DNA of 64,000 nucleotides from Devosia sp. FKR38 (lineage in GTDB: Bacteria; Pseudomonadota; Alphaproteobacteria; Rhizobiales; Devosiaceae). How positions within the stretch are numbered: position 1 is the first letter of the stretch; each line of letters opens with the position of its first letter. Shown here in pieces: positions 45,097 to 53,244 of this stretch. The stretch spans positions 558,001 to 622,000 of the forward strand of contig NZ_STGC01000005.1 of assembly GCF_005222805.1 (NCBI RefSeq), written 5' to 3'. Position numbers and translations under genes: made by a program. Under the pieces are notes generated by a model, which made no database searches, was not told the DNA's origin, and saw nothing but the letters and a program-made list of their open reading frames with translations.

Positions 45097-46016
45097 TGGC
45101 CAGCCCGGTTGCCGCTATCGAGCACAATGCCAATCGCGCGATCCTGATCCTGCTGCTGGCGCAGTCGATCCTGATCTTTCTCGACGTCTCGGCCAAATGG
45201 CTCGCCACCACAGGCATGCCAACCACCGAGATCATGTTCGCCCGCTATGGCATCCATGTCGGCCTCTTGCTGATACTGGTGCTGCCGGTTCGCGGCTGGG
45301 ATCTGTTCCGCACCGGCAATTGGCAGCTCGAGGGTGCGCGCGGTCTTTGTCTGCTGGTGTCCACTGGCGGCAATTTCCTGGCCATGCGCTATCTGCCGCT
45401 GACCGTGACGGGCGCCTTGCTGTTTACCTCCCCGCTGATGGTCTGCGCCCTGTCCGGTCCGCTGCTGGGCGAAACCGTCGGCTGGCGCCGCTGGCTGGCC
45501 ATTGCCATGGGCTTTGTCGGCATCCTGATCATCATCCGTCCGGGCACCGAGGCGTTCCATCCTGCCGCCCTGCTCAGCCTGCTGGCCGCCTTTGCCGGAG
45601 CGGTCTTTGGCATCCTCACCCGCAAGCTGGCCGGTGTCGACAGCGCCATGACCCAGCAGTTCTATGCTGGCGGCATTGCGCTGGTCGCGGTGACGCCCTT
45701 TGCCTTTGGCGACTGGACCTGGCCCAGCCAGCCCATCTCCTGGATCGCCTTCTTCACGCTGGGCACGGCGGGCGTGTTGGGCCATTTGTTGATTTCGGTG
45801 GCCCATCGCTTTGCGACGCCCGCAACGCTCGCCCCGTTCAACTATCTGCAGCTGCTGTACCTGGCGATCGCCAGCTGGCTGATCTTCAACCAGCCGCCCG
45901 ACCGCTGGTTCTTCCTGGGCGCCGCCATCATCATCGGCAGCGGCCTCTATATCTGGCTGCGCGAGCGCAATCTGCATCGCCGCACCACCTCGGTGGATGA
46001 ACTCCCCGACCGCTGA
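45096..46016 (+). CDS. DMT-superfamily (EamA) transporter, second of tandem pair
   Basis: A 306-aa paralogue of the preceding transporter, again with ten helices. Matching landmarks are FLDVSAKWLATTGMPT, PLTVTGALLFTSPL, FVGILIIIRPGTEAFHPAALLSL and ASWLIFNQPPD. It begins at the A of the preceding TGA, so it is translationally coupled. The pair may form a heterodimer or two carriers with different substrates, because DMT pairs of this kind are known to act together in some cases. That is inference. Confidence 0.85.
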   Translation: MASPVAAIEHNANRAILILLLAQSILIFLDVSAKWLATTGMPTTEIMFARYGIHVGLLLILVLPVRGWDLFRTGNWQLEGARGLCLLVSTGGNFLAMRYLPLTVTGALLFTSPLMVCALSGPLLGETVGWRRWLAIAMGFVGILIIIRPGTEAFHPAALLSLLAAFAGAVFGILTRKLAGVDSAMTQQFYAGGIALVAVTPFAFGDWTWPSQPISWIAFFTLGTAGVLGHLLISVAHRFATPATLAPFNYLQLLYLAIASWLIFNQPPDRWFFLGAAIIIGSGLYIWLRERNLHRRTTSVDELPDR

Positions 46017-46091
46017 GCCTCCATTGGTGCAAAACAGAAGGGCGGACGCCGGTCATGGCATCCGCCCCATTAGCCAGCCAGACGGCGGCCG

Positions 46092-46427
46092 TTATTCGGT
46101 GATATTGAAGTCGGTCAGTTCGCAGACATTGTTGTCAGGCGCGATGACTTCGGTGCCGTCGTCAAACACGGCCTTGAAGTCAAACTTGCAGTAGCCCGAA
46201 CCGTCGTCGATGTTGATCGTTGCCGTCTCGCCAGCGCCAACCACCTGGTCACCCAGGATGTCTTCCTGCCAGTCACCCGTGCCGGTGTTGGACGCGTAGA
46301 ACTCGGTCATGACCGAGCCAGTCAGGTTGTTGACACTGACCGTGCGGTCCAGTGCCGATGCGGTGCTGACCACCGAGATCAAGGCAAGTGCCGAAAGAGT
46401 AACGACGCCCAAGATATTCGACTTCAT
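46092..46427 (-). CDS. Small secreted protein of unknown function
   Basis: A 111-aa protein with a signal peptide (VVTLSALALISVVSTASA) and an 85-residue acidic mature domain: VNNLTGSVMTEFYASNTGTGDW, quoted as VNNLTGSVMTEFYAS, then EDILGDQVVGAGETATINID and YCKFDFKAVFDDGTEV. Two cysteines (YCKF, VCELTD) may form a disulfide. The NLTG...FYAS and ILG...AGET pattern is familiar from unnamed Hyphomicrobiales exported proteins. The function is unknown. It stands alone between the transporter pair and an FGGY kinase. Confidence 0.75.
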   Translation of the reverse strand: MKSNILGVVTLSALALISVVSTASALDRTVSVNNLTGSVMTEFYASNTGTGDWQEDILGDQVVGAGETATINIDDGSGYCKFDFKAVFDDGTEVIAPDNNVCELTDFNITE

Positions 46428-46561
46428 AATTTCCTCGCTTCACTGCCATCCGGCAGGCGAGGCAAGCTTTATCGGGTTCCCCGATGCGATTCGAGCAAAT
46501 TGCGTCATAGCACCAGCGGAATTCGCGCTTTTCGTGCAGATGGTTAGCGGCAGACGATGCG

Positions 46562-47944
46562 CTAGCCCAAGTGCGGCTCGTCTCGCGACAGCCGGTCCCG
46601 CCAGCGCGCGGCATAGGCACTGAACCCGGGGTGCTGCAGCGCCGCGATGGCCGTGCCGCCCGCCGCGCCCGCCGCCCCGCCAAACAGCATGCTGGCGCCC
46701 AGGCTGGTGCCGGTGGCATCGCCCGATGCCGTCACCGTCACACCGGTGAGTTCGGCCAGCGCCGCGGCGAACAGAGCGTTACGTGCCAGCGGTCCCTCGA
46801 TGATGATCTGCCGGCCCAGGCCACAAAGGTCGAGGCACGTGCGCGTCACCAGCGCCAGATAGAGCGACACGGCGGCGGTCCGCTGCCCAGGGCTGAGCGT
46901 GGCGGGATCGACCGTCCAGCGACCGACTGCATCGGGGTAGGGGCCGACGCCCGGCGTGAAGCTGGGCAGCGCCTGGATATCGCCTGATATCACCGCATCG
47001 ATGTCGGCATCGCTCGGCACCACCGCGCCCGGCGCCAGGAGGTCGAATTCGCGGCCGGCCATGAAGCGCGCCGTCGGCACGGCGCGACCATGCGCATCCA
47101 CATTGGCCAGGCTATCGCGCGTCGCGTCGAGCCGGCTTGTGTCGCCGCCCACCGTCATGGCGATGGCCCAGGTGCCGGTGGAGAGGATCGTGAAGGGCTC
47201 CGCATGCGTGCCCAGATGCGGCAGCAGGGACGCATTGGAATCGTGGATACCACAGGTGACCGGCGTATTGACCGCCAGCCCCGACGCCGCCGCCACCGCA
47301 GGGGTGATCGTGCCCAGCACCGATGCCGCTGGCCGCACCGGCGGGAAGAGCCCGGTCCAGCCCTCGCCCGTCACCAGGCTCGAGAACTGCCCCAGCGCCG
47401 GCGCCCAAAGGTCAGTGTGGCAGCCCAGCGAGGTCACTTCGCTCGCCAGCACGCCGGTCAACCGCCAGGCCCAATATTGCGGATAGGTCAGGATCGCGGT
47501 GACCGTGGCAAAGTGCTCGGCCTGCGTCCGGCTCTGCCAGAAGATCTGCGCGCCCAGGTTGAGCCCATTGGGCAGGCGCGGCGACAGGCTCTCCGCAAAA
47601 TCGGGGCGGACCAGCCCATAGGCCTCGGCCGTGTCTTCCGGCCCGGCATATTCATAGTCCAGCACAGGCATGGCCAGCCCATCGCCGGCCATCAGCGCCG
47701 CGGTGGCGCCATGGGTGGTGATCGAAATGCCATCCACTCCATGCGCCGCCTGCAGCGCGGCCAGGCTCTCGGTGATGAAGCCCCACAGCCGTTCGACATC
47801 AGCATGGGGGTAGGGCCCGTCCTGCCGCACGCTGTTGGGCGTGCTGTGCGCGGCAATCTGCTGGCGCGACACGGCATCGATCAGCACCACCTTGGCATTG
47901 GTCTTGCCGATGTCGATCACGGCGATGGAACGGGGCTGGGACAT
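46562..47944 (-). CDS. FGGY-family carbohydrate kinase
   Basis: A 460-aa sugar kinase of the FGGY family, phosphorylating a sugar alcohol or deoxy sugar such as rhamnulose or fuculose. It has the ATPase phosphate-1 loop near the N-terminus (AVIDIGKTNAKVVLID), a sugar-binding GISITTHGATAALM with LDYEYAG, and phosphate-2 STGTWAIAMTVG. The closest families are L-fuculokinase/rhamnulokinase-like kinases; the substrate cannot be assigned. I chose the ATG three codons inside an earlier in-frame GTG because it starts MSQPRSIAVID. The palindrome at 48009-48020 lies between it and dusA. Confidence 0.82.
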   Translation of the reverse strand: MSQPRSIAVIDIGKTNAKVVLIDAVSRQQIAAHSTPNSVRQDGPYPHADVERLWGFITESLAALQAAHGVDGISITTHGATAALMAGDGLAMPVLDYEYAGPEDTAEAYGLVRPDFAESLSPRLPNGLNLGAQIFWQSRTQAEHFATVTAILTYPQYWAWRLTGVLASEVTSLGCHTDLWAPALGQFSSLVTGEGWTGLFPPVRPAASVLGTITPAVAAASGLAVNTPVTCGIHDSNASLLPHLGTHAEPFTILSTGTWAIAMTVGGDTSRLDATRDSLANVDAHGRAVPTARFMAGREFDLLAPGAVVPSDADIDAVISGDIQALPSFTPGVGPYPDAVGRWTVDPATLSPGQRTAAVSLYLALVTRTCLDLCGLGRQIIIEGPLARNALFAAALAELTGVTVTASGDATGTSLGASMLFGGAAGAAGGTAIAALQHPGFSAYAARWRDRLSRDEPHLG

Positions 47945-48008
47945 GCTCACCACGGCTCAATTGGACTGTGCCTGCCGCCATAGCGGATATCGTTCTACAG
48001 CGCCATCA

Positions 48009-48020
48009 CTAACATGTTAG
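48009..48020. promoter_or_regulatory. Perfect palindrome CTAACATGTTAG between FGGY kinase and dusA
   Basis: A perfect 12-bp palindrome in the 146-bp divergent gap, 65 bases from the kinase ATG and 71 bases from the dusA ATG. Its form (TAACATGTTA core) is like operators of DeoR- or GntR-type sugar regulators, so it fits control of the kinase better than of dusA. No regulator gene is adjacent. Confidence 0.4.
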
Positions 48021-48090
48021 CGTCTTGTGCAAATGCGCCTTGCGCCAGCCTTCTGGCCAATCTGCCCGATTTGCGCTATTGCCCGCCGCT

Positions 48091-49101
48091 ATGACCTCGC
48101 CCGCCGCCACACTCGCCCGCGCCCGCCGCTTTTCCGTGGCGCCGATGATGGATTGGACCGACCGCCACTGTCGGTTCCTTCACCGTCTGCTGACGCGCGA
48201 AAGCCTGCTGTTCACCGAAATGGTCACCAGCGCGGCCATCGTGCATGGCGATGCCGAGCGCCATCTGCGCTTCAACCCGGTCGAACAGCCCGTGGCGCTG
48301 CAACTGGGCGGCTCCGACCCAGCTGAACTGGCCGCTGCAACGCGCCTTGCCCATGCCGCCGGCTATGCCGAGATCAACCTCAACGTTGGCTGCCCCTCCG
48401 ACCGCGTCCAGTCCGGCCGCTTCGGCGCCTGCCTGATGGCCGAGCCCGACCTGGTGGCCGACTGCGTCCGGGCCATGCGTGAAGCCACCGACCGGCCCGT
48501 CACCGTCAAGTGCCGCATCGGCATCGACGACCAGGACACCGAGGAAAGCCTCGACCGCTTTGCCGATACCATGGTCGCCGCCGGCGTCGACGCGCTCTAT
48601 GTCCATGCCCGCAAGGCTTGGCTCAAGGGCCTCAGCCCCAAGGAGAATCGCACCATTCCGCCGCTCGATTATGATCGGGTGCATCGCCTGCGCGCGCGAC
48701 TGGCGCCGCTGCAGGTGCTGATCAACGGCGGCATTGAAACCCTGGATGCTGCCGAGGCTGAGCTGGCGCATACCGATGGCGTCATGCTCGGCCGCGCCGC
48801 CTATCACAATCCCATGCTGTTGGCCGACGTCGACCGTCGCATTTTCGGCGCGACCACCGCGCCGGTGTCGCTGGCCGAGGTGATGGCCGCCATGGCCGAT
48901 TATGCCGATCGCGAGGCCGCCGCCGGCACGCGCATCAACAATATTGCCCGCCATATGCTTGGCCTGGCCAATGGCCTGCCCGGCGCCCGCCAGTTCCGCC
49001 AGATCCTGAGCGTGGAAGCCTGCCGCCCCGGCGCCGATTCCCGCGTGATGCAGCAGGCGCTGGACGCTGTCAGCCGGTCGCGCCTCGCCGCAGCGAGCTA
49101 G
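48091..49101 (+). CDS. dusA: tRNA-dihydrouridine synthase DusA
   Basis: A 336-aa FMN enzyme that makes dihydrouridine at positions 20/20a of tRNA. It has the TIM-barrel opening FSVAPMMDWTDRHCR, the conserved EINLNVGCPSDRVQSGRFGA with the catalytic Cys further on, the VKCRIGIDD strand and VMLGRAAYHNP. DusA subtype is supported by the DWTDRHCR and KGLSPKENR motifs, typical of the DusA family. I chose ATG 48091 as start since it begins just before the barrel. Its end overlaps the convergent deaminase gene by 4 bases. Confidence 0.92.
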   Translation: MTSPAATLARARRFSVAPMMDWTDRHCRFLHRLLTRESLLFTEMVTSAAIVHGDAERHLRFNPVEQPVALQLGGSDPAELAAATRLAHAAGYAEINLNVGCPSDRVQSGRFGACLMAEPDLVADCVRAMREATDRPVTVKCRIGIDDQDTEESLDRFADTMVAAGVDALYVHARKAWLKGLSPKENRTIPPLDYDRVHRLRARLAPLQVLINGGIETLDAAEAELAHTDGVMLGRAAYHNPMLLADVDRRIFGATTAPVSLAEVMAAMADYADREAAAGTRINNIARHMLGLANGLPGARQFRQILSVEACRPGADSRVMQQALDAVSRSRLAAAS

Positions 49102-49589
49102 CCGCGACTGGCCCAGTAGTCGGCCTGCAGCTGCGTGGCTTCGTCTTCGAGCAGCGGGCCCACCACTTCGGTGGGGCGCTGCCCGGCGGCAAACACCACC
49201 GCACACGGCAGGTCCAGCGTCGGGTTCTCCGGATTATTGCCCGTCATCGCCTTGAGTCCGCGCTCGGTCTGCCCGAACACCACCCGGCCGATGCCCGCCC
49301 AATAGATCGCCCCGGCGCACATGGCGCAGGGCTCGGCTGAACTATAGAGCGTCGCTCCGGCCAGAACCTCAAGGCTGAAGGCCTTGCCGGCGCGCGTGGC
49401 CAACAGCTTTTCGGCATGGGCGGTGCGGTCATGCCCTTCGGCCGAAAAGCCATTGCCCTGTTCCATCAGCACTGTGCCGTCCCGATCGGCCAGAATCGCG
49501 CCAAAGGGGTGGTCGCCCTGTGCGCGGGAGCGCTGCGCCACGGCAAAGGCCTGACGCAACAGAGATTCATCATCAGATCGAACGGGCAT
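49098..49589 (-). CDS. Cytidine/deoxycytidylate-type nucleoside deaminase
   Basis: A 163-aa zinc deaminase with catalytic HAEKLL (His and Glu) and zinc-binding PCAMCAGAI. It has a GDHPFGAILAD opening and ends with a Trp (YWASRG). It resembles the guanine deaminase/tRNA-adenosine deaminase-like group rather than a true tRNA editor, because the TadA-specific C-terminus is absent; the substrate is uncertain. It converges on dusA. Its start is 222 bases from the divergent hydrolase gene. Confidence 0.85.
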   Translation of the reverse strand: MPVRSDDESLLRQAFAVAQRSRAQGDHPFGAILADRDGTVLMEQGNGFSAEGHDRTAHAEKLLATRAGKAFSLEVLAGATLYSSAEPCAMCAGAIYWAGIGRVVFGQTERGLKAMTGNNPENPTLDLPCAVVFAAGQRPTEVVGPLLEDEATQLQADYWASRG

Positions 49590-49732
49590 GGCAGGACTCC
49601 TTCAGAGAGGCGCGAACCTGCAGGCTAGCGGGAGTTCGCCCGCGGGAGAAGACCGTCATCTGCCGCAGACCATGGTTCGGATTGCAGCGGAAATATTTCG
49701 ATTGGGGCGCGTATTGTTTCGTTTCAATGTCT

Positions 49733-49748
49733 GCTAAAGACATTTAGC
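49733..49748. promoter_or_regulatory. Palindrome upstream of the membrane hydrolase
   Basis: GCTAAAGACATTTAGC has 6-bp perfect arms and a 4-base centre, 63 bases before the hydrolase ATG at 49812, in an AT-richer stretch (TTGTTTCGTTTCAATGTC upstream). It looks like an operator or a promoter-overlapping site. No adjacent regulator. The 222-bp gap between the deaminase and the hydrolase holds nothing else. Confidence 0.35.
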
Positions 49749-49811
49749 AACTGGACATACCCGCCACCAAGCGCGGGCCATGGTTGCGGCCTTTAAGGGG
49801 AGCTCATTGTC

Positions 49812-51515
49812 ATGCTGAGAAAATTTCGCCTGTTCCACCTGGGGTGGATCATCATCCTTTTCGGTGCCCTGTTAGCGCATTTCATTCAGACCTCGGGCGG
49901 CATCACTATTCGCGATCTGCGCTTTAATGGCACCAATGGCGAGGTCATGAGCGGTCTGCTCTATGTGCCGCCGGGCGTCAGCGCCGAAAACAAGGCACCG
50001 GCCATTCTGGCGGTGCACGGCTATTTCAATAGCCGCGAAACCCAGGACGGTTTCGCCATCGAATTCGCCCGCCGCGGCTACGTCGTGCTGGCGCTCGACC
50101 AGAAGGGCCACGGCTATTCCGACGCGCCGGCCTTTGCCAATGGCTTCGGCGGTCCGGCGGGCTTGGCCTATCTGCGCACGCTCGACATTGTCGATGTGAA
50201 CAATATTGGCCTGGAAGGCCATTCCATGGGCGGTTGGACCGTTCTGGCTGCCGCCGCCGCCATGCCCGACGCCTATAAGGCCGTCGTGCTCGAAGGCTCC
50301 AGCACCGGCGCACCCTTCGCCAAGGAAGGCGACACCAGCTGGCCGCGCAATCTGGCCGTGGTCTTCTCCAAGTTCGACGAATTCTCTCAAGTCATGTGGG
50401 GCGTTCCCACCGCCCAGGAGGTGCCTGTCAGTGCCAAGCTGCAGACCGTGTTTGGCGTCACTGAGCCGGTTGTTGCCGGCCAGCTCTATGGCGACATTGC
50501 CGCCGGCACCGGTCGCATGCTGACCCAGCCCAACACCACCCATCCGGGCGACCACTTCTCCAATGAAGCCATTGGCGATGCCATCACCTGGTTTGACCAG
50601 ACACTGGACGGCGCCAAGCCGCTGCCGGTGGACGACCAGATCTGGATCTGGAAGGAAATCGGCACGCTGATCGCCCTGGTTGGCTTTGTCGTGCTGCTGG
50701 CCGGCACCTTCGAAATGCTGCTGTCCACCCAGGCCTTCGCCCATCTGCGCCGTGAACCGGCCGGCACTGCGCACGACAAGCGCACTGCCAAGTGGTGGCT
50801 GGCCTTCGCCCTGGCCGCCTTTGTGCCCGTGATCACCTATTACCCCTTCTTCTACTGGGCGACTGTGCTGTTCCCGGCCTCGGCCATCCTGCCGCAAACC
50901 TTCACCTCGCAGATTGCGCTCTGGGCCGTGCTCAATGGCCTGATCGTGCTGGTCACGGGCTTCCTGCTCAAGGGCAACAAGGTGCAAGGCCGTGGCGATA
51001 TCCTGGGCTCAGTGCTGATTGCGCTGGCCACGGTGGGCATTGGCTATCTGGCAGTCTGTGCGGTCGACTTCTTCTTCAAGGTCGACTTCCGCTTCTGGGT
51101 GCTGGCGCTCAAGCCGTTTGACCTGGTCCGCGCCAAGATTGCCGTGGTCTATCTGGTGCCGTTCACGGTGTTCTTCGTGCTGGCCCTGCGCGGCCTGCAC
51201 ACGGGCCTGTCGGTGCGGGGCGATAGCCGCCTCGTGCAGTATCTGTCCAACATCCTGGCGCTCACGCTCGGCTTTGTGGTGTTCCTGGGCTTCCAGTATC
51301 TCACGCTGCTGTTCACCGGCCATCTGTTCAGCATGAACGAGCCGCTGAATACCGTGATCGGCATGCAGTTCCTGCCGCTACTGGCCGTGGTGGCGTTCCT
51401 GTCGACCTTTGCCTGGCGGCGCACCGGCAGCTATCTGCCCGGCGCCTTCATCAACGCGCTGTTCGTCACCTGGTACATCGTCAGCAGCCAGGCCATTCAG
51501 TTCGCCGTCAGCTGA
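49812..51515 (+). CDS. Alpha/beta hydrolase with C-terminal polytopic membrane domain
   Basis: A 567-aa protein. An N-terminal helix (about 10-26) precedes a periplasmic alpha/beta-hydrolase domain: AILAVHGYF oxyanion loop, nucleophile Ser near 138 in EGHSMGGW, and HPGDHFSN as the probable catalytic His. The C-terminal half has about eight membrane helices (residues ~280-565). An AAGGGGA ribosome site precedes the ATG. The combination is unusual; the hydrolase could act on a lipid or peptide at the membrane. A strong terminator follows at 51541. Confidence 0.8.
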   Translation: MLRKFRLFHLGWIIILFGALLAHFIQTSGGITIRDLRFNGTNGEVMSGLLYVPPGVSAENKAPAILAVHGYFNSRETQDGFAIEFARRGYVVLALDQKGHGYSDAPAFANGFGGPAGLAYLRTLDIVDVNNIGLEGHSMGGWTVLAAAAAMPDAYKAVVLEGSSTGAPFAKEGDTSWPRNLAVVFSKFDEFSQVMWGVPTAQEVPVSAKLQTVFGVTEPVVAGQLYGDIAAGTGRMLTQPNTTHPGDHFSNEAIGDAITWFDQTLDGAKPLPVDDQIWIWKEIGTLIALVGFVVLLAGTFEMLLSTQAFAHLRREPAGTAHDKRTAKWWLAFALAAFVPVITYYPFFYWATVLFPASAILPQTFTSQIALWAVLNGLIVLVTGFLLKGNKVQGRGDILGSVLIALATVGIGYLAVCAVDFFFKVDFRFWVLALKPFDLVRAKIAVVYLVPFTVFFVLALRGLHTGLSVRGDSRLVQYLSNILALTLGFVVFLGFQYLTLLFTGHLFSMNEPLNTVIGMQFLPLLAVVAFLSTFAWRRTGSYLPGAFINALFVTWYIVSSQAIQFAVS

Positions 51516-51540
51516 CATCAGGCGGATCGCTGAAAAGGGA

Positions 51541-51568
51541 AACGGCCGGTGTTCGCACCGGCCGTTTT
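51541..51568. terminator. Bidirectional terminator
   Basis: An 11-bp perfect stem with a TTCG tetraloop (AACGGCCGGTG and CACCGGCCGTT) followed by T-runs on both strands (TTTTC on plus; TTTCCCTTTT on minus). It sits between the convergent hydrolase and protease genes. Confidence 0.88.
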
Positions 51569-51573
51569 CGCAT

Positions 51574-52260
51574 CTAGTCCACCAGCTCCAGCGCATTCTG
51601 CGTCACGCTGTAGCGCTGCAGCGTTTCCAGGAAGGTCTGGCCCAGCAGACTGGTCTCCAGCGCCCCACGCTCGGCCACAAAGGCGGCAACGCCCTGGCGC
51701 ACGATGCCACCGACCTCAAGCCGGTCGATACGAATGCGCGCCGCGCGCCCCGTGCCATTGGCGGTGGATACCGGCGTCGTGAAGTTCAGGGCGTCGGTGT
51801 CGATCCCGGCCGCCTCGGCATCGGCCACGCTCAGCACCACCGCGCTAGCGCCCGTGTCAAAGATCATTGGTGTCTCATGGCCATTGATATTGGCATTGAC
51901 CTGGAAATGCCCGCCGATACCGCGCCGGAAGGTCGCTGTGCCCTGTTTGGCATCGACCAGGGCCACGCCGGGCTGGAACTCGCCCATGATCCGGCCGGCC
52001 ACGCCCACCAGCTCATCGCGATAGGCATAGGTGAGCCCGGCCACGCCAAAAATGCCGGCCCAGAGCACCACGCCGGTCAGCAGCTCCTTCAATCGCCGCG
52101 GCCTGGTGAAGAGGCCCCCGGCAAAGACGATCAGCAGCACCACCATGGGGATCAGCTGCGCAGTCTGCATCTGGCTGAGACCCACCAGGCTCCCCACGTC
52201 TGCACTGATCAGCAAGGCCAGTCCCGCGGCCACCAGCAGCGCAATTCCGATGAAGATCAT
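51574..52260 (-). CDS. Membrane-anchored retropepsin-like aspartic protease
   Basis: A 228-aa clan AA aspartic protease of the TIGR02281 type. It has three N-terminal helices (about 2-20, 36-53, 65-82) and a C-terminal retropepsin domain with the single catalytic motif IFDTGASAVVL, so it must dimerise. The rest shows the flap and terminal strand (LLGQTFLETLQRYS). It probably acts in the periplasm. Its gene follows cobS after 71 bases on the same strand; no functional link is evident. The hairpin at 51541 ends its transcript. Confidence 0.88.
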   Translation of the reverse strand: MIFIGIALLVAAGLALLISADVGSLVGLSQMQTAQLIPMVVLLIVFAGGLFTRPRRLKELLTGVVLWAGIFGVAGLTYAYRDELVGVAGRIMGEFQPGVALVDAKQGTATFRRGIGGHFQVNANINGHETPMIFDTGASAVVLSVADAEAAGIDTDALNFTTPVSTANGTGRAARIRIDRLEVGGIVRQGVAAFVAERGALETSLLGQTFLETLQRYSVTQNALELVD

Positions 52261-52331
52261 GCTGGCGCGCTTTCTGTCCGGGGGCAGGTCATGGTCCAGA
52301 TAAAGGCAAGGCAGGCGGCGATTTCAAGGCA

Positions 52332-53186
52332 TCAGCGCAGAGCGAACGGTAACAGCGCCGTCAGCACCGCCACTTCCGTCAGCGCGCCCAGCGCCCCGAT
52401 GAGGTCGCCTGTCTGGCCGCCGACGAGGCGTTTGCACAGCGCCGTCCAGCCCGCCACCATGGCCAGCGCAGCCAGCAGTGCTGCTCCAAGGGCCACCAGG
52501 CTCGTCGCCGGGCCACCCAGCACGAACAGCAACACGGCGGCAAACACCGCCCCTACGGCAAAGCTGATTGGCGACACGCTGCCTGCAGCAGCCGAGAGAC
52601 CGTCGCTGCGCGCCGCGGGCAGGGCCACCGCCAGCCAGATGGCCGACGAGCGCCCTGCGACGCTGGCAGCCAGCCAGACCGCCCCCGCGCCAAGGGGGCT
52701 GACCGCCGCTATGGCGCCCAGGCCGGTGACTCGCAGCAGGATGAACAGGCTTAGTGCTGATACGCCATAGGTGCCATGGCGGCTGTCCTTCATGATCTCG
52801 AGCCGGCGGGCGGTGGTGTGCCCGCCGAACAAGCCGTCAGCAGCATCGGCCAGCGCGTCCTCGCCCATGGCGCCGCTCGCCAGCACCATGGCAGCCACAG
52901 CCAAAGTCGCGGCAAAATACGGTGGCAGACCCGCCAATGTCCCCAGCACCAAGAGCGCCGCCGGGCCGATGCCAATGGCGATACTGGCCAGCGGCAGCGC
53001 CATGGCGATGCGGTTCAGATCGGGCGGCTGATGCGGCGAACTGCCGGTTGGCAGCCGCGAGAACAGCCGCAGCGCCATGATGAAATCGGCGACCAGCCCC
53101 ATGGCTGGCGGCGGCGGGGGCGGGCGGCTGGCGTCACGCACATCGCTGTCGATGGCGTCGCTGGATTGCTCCTGGCTCAATTGCAT
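52332..53186 (-). CDS. cobS: Adenosylcobinamide-GDP ribazoletransferase CobS
   Basis: A 284-aa membrane enzyme that joins adenosylcobinamide-GDP to alpha-ribazole in the last steps of cobalamin synthesis. It has about six to seven membrane helices and the family motif MGEDALADAADGLFGGHTT (first part shown) with the metal-binding DxxDG pattern. The ATG at 53186 has a GGGGG ribosome site; an extension to 53258 overlaps the divergent cobT region. The N-terminal ~30 residues are polar and proline-rich (RPPPPPPAM). Paired with cobT on the other strand, 58 bases apart. Confidence 0.92.
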   Translation of the reverse strand: MQLSQEQSSDAIDSDVRDASRPPPPPPAMGLVADFIMALRLFSRLPTGSSPHQPPDLNRIAMALPLASIAIGIGPAALLVLGTLAGLPPYFAATLAVAAMVLASGAMGEDALADAADGLFGGHTTARRLEIMKDSRHGTYGVSALSLFILLRVTGLGAIAAVSPLGAGAVWLAASVAGRSSAIWLAVALPAARSDGLSAAAGSVSPISFAVGAVFAAVLLFVLGGPATSLVALGAALLAALAMVAGWTALCKRLVGGQTGDLIGALGALTEVAVLTALLPFALR

Positions 53187-53244
53187 TTGCCCCCGTTCTA
53201 CGCAACAAGACCCCACCTTCCTACCACAGCAGACCGGACTCGCC

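Noticed and set aside
53187-53244. Possible cobalamin riboswitch before cobS or cobT
   Set aside because: Only 58 bases lie between the divergent starts and no B12-box was seen.
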